From the NCBI GenBank assembly GCA_020284085.1, contig JACEVL010000045.1, positions 2,070,196-2,134,195 on the forward strand: 64,000 nt of DNA, read 5' to 3'. Below are positions 45,060-57,100 of the stretch, piece by piece. The notes beneath the pieces were generated by a model. It saw nothing but the letters and a program-made list of their open reading frames with translations. It was not told the origin of the DNA and made no database searches. The stretch's first letter is position 1. Each line of letters starts with the position of its first letter. The DNA comes from Aporrectodea caliginosa (taxonomy: Eukaryota; Annelida; Clitellata; Crassiclitellata; Lumbricidae). The position numbers and the translations under genes are program-made.

Positions 45060-45660
45060 CACTCCGGCTGCTGCTCTTTGTGAACTGCATCTTCCTGCAG
45101 GAATGCTTTTCCTGGTACATGTCGTCTTTGGTCCGTGTTCTCCTTCTTCGCTGTTCGTGGTCCCTACATCCTCATGTTTGCAACTCTCCTACTGAGATTG
45201 TCTTTTGCTCTAAACTGAAAACTGACTTTTTCCAGTCTGGTTACAGTTCTTAACATTTCCTTTTCCCTGGTTTCAACTAGCACTTCAGGAGAGCATTGTT
45301 AAATCACATTTGTACAGCATATTTGATTGTAGTAAATATTTCTATGCAATATAGTCCATTGATCACCAATCTCAACATAGTTAAAAAATGCCTGTTAGTA
45401 TGCGGTAGATCCCCAACCATAACTTCCACAGTGCAGAAACTTTGATGTGGCTGGTCCAGCTTTCTGGAATCGGTTGTGCAGCACTCAACAACACGAGTTC
45501 GTTGGTCTTTCCTTATTAAACTCTATTCTTCAAGCACTTGAAAACGATTTTGTTGGATCCAGGTTTTCAGTTGTTAGGTTGGGAATGCTTCTGACAACTG
45601 TATTAATGAGGTGCTATTTAAAAACGCTATTACAATTACAGATTACTTTCACAAGCCCAA
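45060..45660 (+). mobile_element. LINE RT C-terminal remnants
   Basis: KLKTDFFQSGYS (about 45210-45245) and VAGPAFWNRL (about 45450-45475) resemble LINE RT tail motifs (KLKTHLF, AGPxFWNSLP). Heavily degraded, perhaps two copies. Confidence 0.5.
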
Positions 45661-47199
45661 AAGAGCCACCTTTATCAAATTGAGTCCATACTGTGCCACT
45701 GGCAGACACCGCAGACAATCTACGAGCTCAATCAGGACAAGTGGCTGTCTGAGGTCATACTGGATAAATGGATGGAAACCAAATGTGTGAAGAGCTATTT
45801 CATCTGAGCAAAACACAAGAGATTCACTTTATTAAAAGTTCACACAAAATTACATATGTAGCGTACTTTGCAATTTTCAGAACACGTCATCTCTTGTGAA
45901 AGGCATTGAACAAGTCCATCCAACAATAAAATCCATAACATTCTCTGGTCTCATAGTCCTATTGTCTCACCCACTGTAAACGCATATCCTACCATCTCAC
46001 ATTCTTTCCACTTTTTTACTTTTATATTTAGCAACAATTATGCCAAAAAAGTGGCATTTACAGAAGCAAACTGTTATCTTTAACTGGTTAGCTAAGGCAG
46101 ACAATTTTTCATCAAAATGTTGGTCCACAATCAAAACACAAAATTCAACAGACCAGCAGAAACTTTCGTTAGCATAAAAAAACTTATAATATTGAAATGG
46201 CAGTCAGCATAAGGTGTGCCACCTATACAAAAACAATAATAATCCAGCTGGTGTTACAGTACAAAGCTGCCAAACTCTGGTCAATAAAACCTCAATTACA
46301 GAACAAAATCTAGATACATGTAACAATATCATTCAACGAAAGTTCTAAGAAATCTGTAATATTTGTGAGATCTCACAAACTCAACATTTTCCTCAAAAAC
46401 CAGATTTTTGCAACATCTCATCAATGGCTGCAAACTACCAATTTAATCCGAACAGATGCTTATGCAAAACATAACTAATTAGTACAGCTGAAACAAACCA
46501 ATTGTGGCTCACAAACCTTTCATCTACTTATTAGCATAGGTAATGTGGACTTGCTTACCAACATTAGGCTATCAGTCTCGCTTTCTAATACAGCTACAAT
46601 CACACGTTAAATCTCAGCAGGTAAGTTTCCACACCACCGATATTATCTAATCTAACAACTTCTATAGCGCTGTTAAGCCTGTTATCATTCGATGGTCGAT
46701 TCAAGTCAAATCGCAGTCAAAAAATTGTAATCCATTGGAAAAAGCCAGAGGTCAAAGATCCGAGAAACCAGAAGTAAGGCTATGGTAGGATATGCAAGTT
46801 GAAAGATACGAGTCAGAAGTTTAGACCTAACAACACCAAAGAAATCCATGACGATGCAACCGAGTTATAAGTTGGAGTGCATGTATAATGGAGATTGTTA
46901 AGTTATTGTTGAACTCTCGCAAGTTTTACCGTGGTAGACCTCAAATGTACAGTTCTTGTAACATTACACTTTGACCTGAGGTGTGAACATAACAAACAAT
47001 TTACCCACTGTTGGATTTCTGTATCATTGACTGAATGCTGACAATTCATTTAAGATAATATTCCAGTTGTTAGATGGCCACTGGATTTGCAAATACTGGA
47101 CCAAGCCCGCGAGGATTCTCATTGATCAAAGCAAAACGATAAATAAGCAACCACCTTACTTAACGAACAGTCTCACAATCATGCAACATTTTCTCAAGT

Positions 47200-47325
47200 T
47201 TTGCACAACAAATACAACTGTATTTGATATTTCCCTCCTACCCAAGTTCAGAAGTGCACAACCAACCATACAACAGAACACGAGAAGCACTGAGGAATAC
47301 TGTACAAAGGACATGCTTTAGGTGT
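47200..47325 (-). mobile_element. SINE family A fragment
   Basis: CAACTGTATTTGATATTTCC, CAAGTTCAGAAGTGCACAAC and CATACAACAGAACA match the 3' body of the other copies; no head. Confidence 0.65.
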
Positions 47326-47827
47326 CTACATACTAAATAGCTCAAATAGTAAGCTCAAACTACTCTGTACAGTACAGAGTTCAGCGTTCAGTTCAATCAA
47401 CTACCATGACCTAACGACATAACCAGTAGTTTCAGTTTACAAAACACAAATACTGTAAGGAACTGCCGACATACTGCTTTTGGTCGAAGAACCTTGTAGC
47501 TTGAGAAAATTCAGTCTTCAGCAACTAACAGTGGAGAACAACCCAAAATATCGATGTATTTCCCAATACACACCAAACAAATCATATATAAACTGATCTG
47601 GGAAATTCCACAAGCAGACAACTGCATGACCAGGATTAAAATACGATCAATTTCGTGTCACAAAAAAATTTAATTCAAACTCGACAAAATACAACAATAA
47701 AAAAGAACACGGAACTCATTTAAGAAAATTTCTGCAACTGGAGACATCAGTCGTTCCAACTCGGGCAACTTCGCTTTGCAATCACGGAATACAATTTGTC
47801 TTTTGCAAATTAAACGCAAATCTTGTG

Positions 47828-47852
47828 TCACATTGGATTCACGTCCGAATTG
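47828..47852 (-). CDS. RB1: RB1 terminal coding exon and stop
   Basis: 25 coding nt after a TTTTTACAG acceptor. In the phase set by the previous exon it reads Asp-NSDVNPM then TGA at 47828-47830. The tail is about 30 residues shorter than human RB after the KRLKFD motif. A longer open frame also crosses this exon (ends 47670), but it is in the wrong phase. A variant poly(A) signal (ATTAAA) lies near 47669 on the minus strand. Confidence 0.8.
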
Positions 47853-50800
47853 CTGTAAAAACAAACCAATGACACAAATTTAGAAGTATTTCCACTATCA
47901 GAGAAATCTGCATATGAATTAGCCTCATAATACATGTAATTTGCATATGCATTAATCTCATAATAATTTGTATATGCGCTGACCTCATAAAAATTTGCAT
48001 ATGCATGAGTCTCACAATAATTTGCACATGAGTTTACATCATGATAATCTGCATATGCATGGACATCACAATAATCATGCATATACATGAACCTCATAAT
48101 AATTATCAATCAATAATATCAATTATATGTATTTAAATCATAATAATAATTTGCATATGCAATGACCTCAAACCAATTTAAAATCTGTCAGTTTTATCAC
48201 AATACTGCATATATAAGATATTTGTCACACAGTTTAGGTAAAAGAAAACAAAATTTCATTATTTCTTAGTACTTCTCCTCATAATTTGTTAAATTGATAA
48301 TTATTTCTAATTATTTAATCATTATTTCTTACTCTCAATTCTTCATTCAATTATCAAATATCCTACACAATTTTTGGTAAGAAAAACTAAGTCTAATTGT
48401 TTCTTCCTACATTTTCCTTATGAGCTCTAAACACTTTAACAACAAGCTGCATTGGTTTCCCAGTCACTTTTAGTACACTCTTGTCTTGAGGGGCACGGTG
48501 GTGTAGGGAAATGTTCGGTGCCTTGCAGCCGGAGGGTTGCGGGTTCGAATAACCCTCAAGCCGCCGCGTAGGGACCCTGGGCAAGTCCTTCACTCGCAAT
48601 TGCTCATGCGCTCCGGCGTGAAACTCCGATTCAGTGTCCGCGCTGTAGTCGGGAGCGCCTCTGAGTAGATATCTTGAAGAGGCGCTATAACAAGTGCTCA
48701 TACATACATACATACGTTAAAGAGTTAACCACCATCACTTAGCTAGCTGCAAAACAGTTATTAATTAACAGTGATTAATACTCATTTCGATCAGTGATTG
48801 GTTTGTTACACAATTTCTTAGTCTACAATATCTAATTTTTGTAAGAAGCCAATTCTCCATTATAATGGCTAAGAACTTCATTAAATATAGGTTTTAAGTT
48901 AAAATTCTTAACTTTATTACTATTAAACAATATTCTAAGAACAGAACAAACCCATTCGTCTTTGGCGAATCAGCAAAACTAAGACTCTTTCTACTTGTGG
49001 GAATTCTGCGCTTCATGACGGGCTCACAGTCGAAACCAGCATCACTAAAGTTGAAAAACAATCCCAATGAGATTCAGTCATTCACGATGCGATTATAAGG
49101 ATTAGGAAGCGTAAATGTTAATTGATAATTATTAATTGATAATAGTTCAAAGAAGTATAGTCTGTGAAGAAATACAAAATGGGCTACAAGCCATGTGCAG
49201 TTTGCTTTCAAAACATGCAAACTGTATTGGATTTTAAATAGACTGAAGTGTAAGTTTGCTCTGCTCAGCCGCTTTCATCATTTCGTTCTCAACGTAAGAC
49301 TTACCTTTCTCAGACTCCATATCCACCATCTCTGTCTCAGTGAACTTCTTCTGGATACTGACCTGTTTATGACAAAGTTTTGGTGCACTACTGGTTGAAG
49401 CCTTAACGAGTCTCTCTTGAGGAGTCTGATTTTTGGTTTCCCCAACCCATTGGATTTTATTTGACCAGCTTCTCAAACTAGTATTTTTGAATATGGTTTC
49501 ACTCAAACTGATCAACAATGGCAAATATAAATGCAAACGTCTTTTACAGTGACCACATGGCCTGACCCTGTTCATTTTTGAATGAATTTATCGAGTGAGA
49601 TCCTTAACCACAACAGCTCCTTTGAATGGGTGACAACCCATTAGAGAGGTCCTTGTGCACGGACCATACAAGCCTGAGATTCAAATTTCTTTAAAATGCC
49701 ACAATTGGTATGCGTATTGGCAGCCTTAGACAACCTGACGTATACTTGGACTCCATGTTCAATATAACAGAGCTAAATAAATCCAACGATAAGATTAGGT
49801 GACTCACTCGCTTTGAGGCTGAACATCCTCGGCCTGGTCGAATTTAAGGCGCTTCGAGGAGCGCATGCCAGCATTTCGTATGTGTTCGTTGATAGTTCTT
49901 AGCGATGACTACAAAACCAAAACAAAACACTTGAGCCAAATAACAACTTGAATTTCTGACAAAGAATTATTCAGTGGAAATTTTTTAAATACAGCTGGCA
50001 CACATTTGAACCAATCCAATGTTTTCTTTGACTCATCCGAGATTCACTTTACGTGACATCTACCGACATATTATTAATGAACGAATAAATGGACTTACGT
50101 GCCAGAGGTCAATACTTGGAATCAGAGGCATGGCCAGTTGCTAAAGAGAGGGGAGATGGACAGCCAAGGGTGGAAGTTAAGTAACCAATGGATTCACTAA
50201 CAGAACCATCGTCAAACTAAGTCACCTGTTTTCATGAACCATTCCTTGATCAACGTCACTTTACCCATTGAAGCTCTAGATGATTTGATTGTTTATTGTT
50301 ACTTCCTGGTTGTACTGGGAACAATAAATAATAATAACAATGGAGTAGAAACTCACAAGAGGTCCTTCACCAAAACTGTACAGCTGTCTTGTTCTCGGAG
50401 TCATCAGACTGGGAGAAGGTGGCGCTTTGAAGGGCGAACTCTTCATCGGAGACACATAGAAGTTCTGTCTTCCAGGCATTCTAAAACGTTACATCTCCTG
50501 GTAAAACCATGTCCCAAAATCCTATGGTGTGACAATTCCGATCCATAGAAGTCTTAATACTTTAACAAGAAGGTGCATTGGTATCCCAGTCGCTTTTAGT
50601 ACACTCTCATCGTTAAAGTCTCAATGAACTCTAAATAAAACTACCAAACTGAACTTGGTGCAAAGTACTGATAAACACCGCTTATAAGCATAAAACCCTT
50701 AAACATGCAAACCAGAGTTAAAATCAACTGCCTCTGCCTTATGAGCATATCTTCATGCAAGATCAAAAAGCTTTGAAATCATGATTAACCTTCAAAAAGA

Positions 50801-53800
50801 ATTCTTCATTTACATTAGCAAGAAAACCCAAGAAAAGCAATTTAGAAATAAAGCACACGTGCATCATGGACTCGTTTAAGTGCTCCTGCCTTACACATCA
50901 TTCTGGTTAACGAGAAACAGTGTTACATCACCAAAAGCTATTTAAAATAACACAGCATACTGCTTAAAGCGAAGTGGTGTTACATCCCAAAGCTTCATTG
51001 GCTCCCTCTGCATGCTCGCATTCAATTTAAAATCCTCTCTCTGATCTTCAAGGCTCAGAGGGGTCTTGCCCCGCAATATCTGGTTGGCGTAATACTTCGG
51101 CCTCACTCAGCTTCCTCCCACCGTCCACTTCGTTCATGCAATAGACTTGACCTCTTGGTTCCCCGTAGTAGAACTGCTATGGCTCAGGCTCGTTCCTTTG
51201 CTTCAATTGGTCCCTCTCTTTGGAATGCTCTTTCTCCTTCTGTTCGCTCTAAAATTCTCTCTGGCAGTCTCTCTTCTTCCTTCGCTTTTCTCAAAACCTG
51301 TTTATTTTCGCGGGGCTTAGCACACTGGGAGCGCTTCTGAACGGTTCACCCTACGAGAGGCGCTTTATAAATACTTAAATACGATACGATATTAACATAA
51401 CACAGCATACTGCTTAAAGTGAAGTGGTCTTACATCCCCAAAGCCATTAACATAACAAGCCATACTGGTTAACGTGAAGTGGTGTTACATCCCCAAAAGC
51501 TATTAACATAACAGACATAACTCATCATAAAAACTACCGTGTAGTGATAGACTTTCTCTGCAGTATTCCTCTTAATACCTTGCCCAGTAGACCTGCTGTA
51601 CCAAAGGGTACGTCCTATGACTTCGCACTAACGTGTCCACAACGCATATGAACTCGAACGAAAGATTCATGTAACCAGACAAAAGCACAGTTTGAAATTA
51701 ACTACAAAAAAGACTGCTACAAACGGGAAGCTTGGAGATCCCTGAGAAGAAACTGCGGCAGCCGCCTGGTGTGGAGAGGAGGAAGCAGCCTGTTCAAAAG
51801 AACAAAAAAACAAAGAAAATAAGGAATCAGCGTAATCGAGACATCAACCATTCTAATCTAACACCTCTCAAGTGCTCAAATGAATTACATTTAAATCTTT
51901 AAGTAAGTGACTGAATTATTGCAAATAAATATTTTGGGCATAATCTCATTTAAATTATGAACAGCATCACTTAATTGGCAGCCGACTGGTTGGAGCAATT
52001 GCCTTGTAACACGACCATATGAAAGAACATAAGTGGCATTGAGCAACAGTGAGTGAAGGACTTGCTGAAGGTCCTACACAGTCACCTTCTCAGAAGAAGC
52101 TCGAACCCACCCCTTCGTATTACATGCCAAGCGCTCTACCTATTTCACTACCGTACCATAGGCATCACAACAAAATCAAAAATAAACATATATACAATTA
52201 CCCATACAGTGAACTCTACACAAGGACTTAGTCTGCTAGCCAAAACAACAATTAACTTAAACAAGTATGCATGTTAATCCATTTTATGCCTACTTGTCTT
52301 CCGAGTGCATTTCCCGCAACTTACGATTTTCGATTTTGTCACGATTTGTTAAGGCATGGTCATGAATGCTTTGTGTGGCAACTTCAAGAACAGGTAAATC
52401 AGACAAAAGCAAGAAAAGCATATTATGCACCAACTGACCTTAGAGCTTGAATACTGCAGAATGTAGGCCTTCAACGACTGCATGAACACTTTGTTGTAGA
52501 AAGCGATGATTGAATCGTGTTCCGTGCCGCTGACAAGAACACGCTTGAATACCTGTTTCACCACAACAGAATTACCAAATTATTTATCACTGTTAACACA
52601 GCACTTCAGAAAATTACTTAAAAGTTGTTACATTAAGTAATTGCAACCACAGATTTATGTAGCTCTTCTTCACAAGAGACTTGTCAGAGATACTTCTAAT
52701 CTAACAGCAGAAAAACAGGATCAACAAAATGTGCTTTTATGTACCGCACCAAAATGTAACCTTGCAGATGTGTGGAGCATGGAATCCAATCAGTTAACGT
52801 GCACACCACGTAACATGAAGATACAGCAATATGAGAGCAACCAGTTGAAAATTTAAAAAGATTATTGCCAAGTAATTCTGGATTTTTCTGTTCACTCAGC
52901 CAGATTTGCAATAATTGAGAATAAAAAGATGATCATGGTCAACCTGTTGTGAAACGTTTGGATAGATGTTACGATACGAGGCCACGATCGCTTTGAACTT
53001 GATCTCCCGATCCACGACTTTGCTGATGGCATAGATACAGCACATCAGAATCTGTAAAAAGCAAAAGTCAAAGGTAATAGAGACATAACACCGCTTGTCC
53101 ACTTCACATGAAGTCAAATCACATGTAAAACTGGGAGTGTGCAAACAAGTCCACAGTCTCCACACAGTATTAAGTATATATATACATAATTATTGTATCA
53201 TTATCACACTGTATTAAATTGTATATATATATAAGGACAAATCGCGCCTTAGCTACTCAGTTTGTGTGTGAAAACCTATACGCTATCTACTCTTTGACGC
53301 TAACTCATCATATTTGCCGAGGACTTAGAGTTTGACGCCCTCGCAAAAATAGTCGGACGTGATTTTAAGTAGAAATTCATATGGTTCCAGGCTGCCAACG
53401 TAGCCTGGTACCAGTCTTCCAACGGCACAACGTTTATCACAAGTAGTTTAAAAGGTGATTAGATCCGAAATTGGACCCCCTATATCAGGCGTGGTGAAAA
53501 AGAAGGCATTTGCTCATCACTTCGTTTTGTCCATATATTAATAAAACAGGGCGGCTTGTTTTGAGAACAAATTTTTGGGCTATACTTATTACCAATAGTA
53601 ACAGGTATAAACGTTCATGTTGAATTTTGTGCAAACATTTATAACTTTTAGAGGCAAAAGTAAAAATTCGAAATATATTTTAACCCAGAAAGAGTAGCTA
53701 TGGGTACAAATGTAATAATATGTCGTATAAAAGTGTACCTTAGGACCTCATATATACTGAGTAGCTAAGGTATATTTAATGTATATATGAGTAGCTAAGG

Positions 53801-54071
53801 TGCATATTGTGGTAAAAAAATACTACCCTGTGGCACATATAGTACTGAGTAGCAAAGGTATTTTTCATGGTATGTAAAACCTTATCTACTCACCAAAGAC
53901 TATATCAGGACCGGAGTACATTAGCGTCTGGATGGTCTCAGTGGTCGCTACTTACGTCATATGTGACCGGTTAAGCCATGCGCTATGAATCTGGCACGCA
54001 TAGGGGCCGAGATACAGGATGAGTAGCTAAGGTGCAGAAAATTATGATGAGTAGCTAATACCCTTTTAAGC

Positions 54072-54146
<75 letters not shown>

Positions 54147-57100
54147 GTTCATGATATAATAACAATGGTCGTCACGGACAAATCTGTCAGACCTGATCAA
54201 GATGTCGGTCTTTGAGTAAGAACGCTTTGTGGACAATGCAGTATTCAAGACAAGAATAGATCTTATGTTGCTGCAACACACAAAAAACACATCCCACGTA
54301 ACAAGACACCAACAAAAAAGCCAGTCTATAAAAGCCATCTGTCAGAACAAATAAGGAAGTCCATCTTATAAATTGAGTTGGTTTGGGGAGCCACATTTCT
54401 GCACAAGTAACATCAGAATATGACTAAAAGTGATTTGTGATACAATTTACGGTTTTGGTTTCCTATAAATCTTAAAGGACTGTAAAGCAACAAATAATAC
54501 GCTATCATCAGTAGCAAGCAATTTCTAAAGTGCTTTAGACTGTCAACTGTCAGTCCTGCTAAGACCGCCCAACAGCAAAAAGGAATTTCAAGTGTTCCTT
54601 GAAAGCATAAAGAATCTTGATCTCCAAATACCAGAAGGCTGTTCCATGCATGCAAACCCTATCACAAGTTTGCGTTTTAGCTGATGGCAGACTTTAAAGA
54701 TCGTAGTCAGTCGGTGACAGCTATCCGATAGTGGAGTAGATATTGGCTTGATGCAGCTTGCAAGATAGCATGGAATGAATAATCAACGGTTGGCAATTCT
54801 TAGATACATTAGTATGATTATACATTTACGCATCCCTATGATGAGCATCAATCAATGGCACTGAGCAATATTACGAGTGAAGGACTTGCTTCAGGTCACT
54901 ACTCAGTAACCGCCTGAGGGGAGGAGACTTGAACCCATACTCTTCACGTTACAAGGTGAGCGCTCTGACCACTTGATCTAGCCAATGTTAAACAAACTGA
55001 CACAAACAGTAAACATGATGAAGAAAATTTTAACCCACCAGATCGCCAGTCACGTGAAGATCCGAACACAATGCCTGCAGTCTCTTTGACGCGAGCTTGA
55101 ACACTAAAACAATACAATTCAACCATTTAATTTATTAATTAATTGAGTAAATGATTCATTCAGTCATTGTTTTTACCTGACTGACATCATAATAGATGTG
55201 CAAGTACTATGTTAGGAGTGTTGTATCAGTATACCACCAAAAGGAATTTTTGTGTGTCATCGTCTAAATATAACTGTGCCAGAAGTGGCCATAGCTAAGA
55301 TCAAAGCCACTTTTGTCAGCCACGAAAAGACTTGAGCCAGAAACAAAGCCACCAAGTGAAGTCATGATCAAAGTCACATACAAAGAGCAGCCATGATCAA
55401 AGCCGCAAAATCAAAAACCTTTTGTACTTCAACCTGATTGTGGCATGGATCCAGTCTTTGGTGTGCCATAGGTTGATGCTTTGTGCATTATATACTGGAG
55501 CTATGGAAGTTACAATTACAGAAGCCATAATGAAAGCCATATTTGCAGCAAAGAGCCAAAGCTACATACAAAGTTCAATTTCAAAGTCACATACAAAGTT
55601 CAATTTCAAAGCCACATTACAAAGTCAAGAAATTCAGAAAAAACATCATTTAACAATTTTACACAGTTTCAAAACATGCCTGCTCGAATATCAAAGAAGA
55701 CAGAACAGAGATATGATCAGTGAAGAGGCAATGATCATACCCTTGTTGAGAAACATGCTGAAAGATCGAGATCGACGTGGCGATGCAGAAGGCGATTCCA
55801 TCGTCAGTGCGTCACGCGTCTTGTCCGGACTCTGGGGCACGGGTGGCACTGTCGATGACACTGGGGAAGGCAACTTCCTGTTTACATAGCAACAAACAAA
55901 ACACCAAAAACTTATCATCTTTCCATAATCAAAGATATCTAATATTATAAGTCTTAGTCTGTTTACGATGTCCTTCCGTATGTATGTATGTATGTTTATT
56001 TGTCCGGCTAAAGGCTCCGAAACGGAACGGTTTAGCGATTTGAAAAAATTTACAAAACATTATTACACAACGTCTAGATCAACGCGACTATTTTCAGTTC
56101 GCAATTTTATTTAAACGCCGATATATGGCCATTTTAAATTTCCAACTTTTCGACGAGGCTATGTCTCTTACACCATGGCCATCAGGCCATTTGTCCACGC
56201 CACGCATGCTAATTAAATATGCAATCTTACGTCAAACATAGCATATAGGTCAACGCTCTGATTCGCAACCAATCACGTTGACCGTTGAATCCCGTTGATT
56301 TAACATCAGAAGTGGGGACCACGGGAGAATTTCTAGGTCATCGGACTTAAAGATTCGCCAATGCAACGAAATTTTTAACGAACGTTTTCATTTGAATTTC
56401 TATAGATCTCAACCCAACTATATTTCAACTCAAAATTTACTTTAAATTCCGATATTTGGACATTTTAAGTTTCGATGTGGTCATAGTTTCAATGCCATTG
56501 AATTCTGGCAAATGCATGGGAGTATATATTACATAGAGTTGATATTAAACAAATTTCAAGCCAGCGCGTAAATTCGCCAGAGGGAGACACGAAAAATTTT
56601 CACATCGTTATATTCAAATTCACAGGCGTTGACGAAGATGTCATTAAATTCAAATACACGGGCGCTGAGGAAAACCCGGGCGAACGCCGGGTAAAAACGC
56701 CTAGTGTGAACATAAAAATATTCAATAACCTTCAGACACTGTCAAAAATAACACAAAGCTGAAGAGAGTACGAAATGAAAAGAAAGGTTGACAGATTCTT
56801 ACAGGGGCTATATAAATTACACATCGGTTTCAGTGCATGCCATTTACAAACTGGTTTTGAGATTTGTTAAATTTAGTTTATCATCAAATGTAAAAACTCT
56901 CATGCTGGGAAACACTTTTGAGCAGCCTGTGTTGAAATGAACAAATGTGTTTTAAGACGAGCAGAAATCATTTCTTGAACTGTTTAAAGATACTGGTGTT
57001 CGGTGAACATGGTAAATGTTCAGAAGTGGTTTAACCTTTTGATTGACGTGGTTTCAACTGAGATGAGACCATCAACGCTTGGTGGACCCAAAGGAGGCGG

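Larger units (their letters stand above)
43861..47827. other. Intergenic DNA downstream of RB1
   Basis: No exon found except RB1 3' UTR at the right edge. A dispersed repeat lies at 44083-44170 and inverted at 44680-44830 (GAATGAATTGATTGGATGAG-like), a LINE end at 45060-45660 and a SINE A fragment at 47200-47325. 45700-47190 is AT-rich with nothing recognised. Confidence 0.55.

Noticed and set aside
47670..47852. Longer open frame ([14 protein letters not shown]...) across the last RB1 exon
   Set aside because: It needs a different entry phase from the one left by exon 49808-49908; the phase-correct reading stops at 47828.
49234..49575. Minus-strand frame with a Glu/Lys-rich end that looks like an exon with a GTAAGT-like donor
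   Set aside because: It is the reverse complement of a LINE 3'-end fragment seen in at least four other places, and it does not fit the RB1 phase chain.
55691..55918. Treating exon 55741-55877 as p107/p130
   Set aside because: The spacer is short, the RxL cyclin-binding insert is absent, and downstream pocket B matches RB1 more closely.
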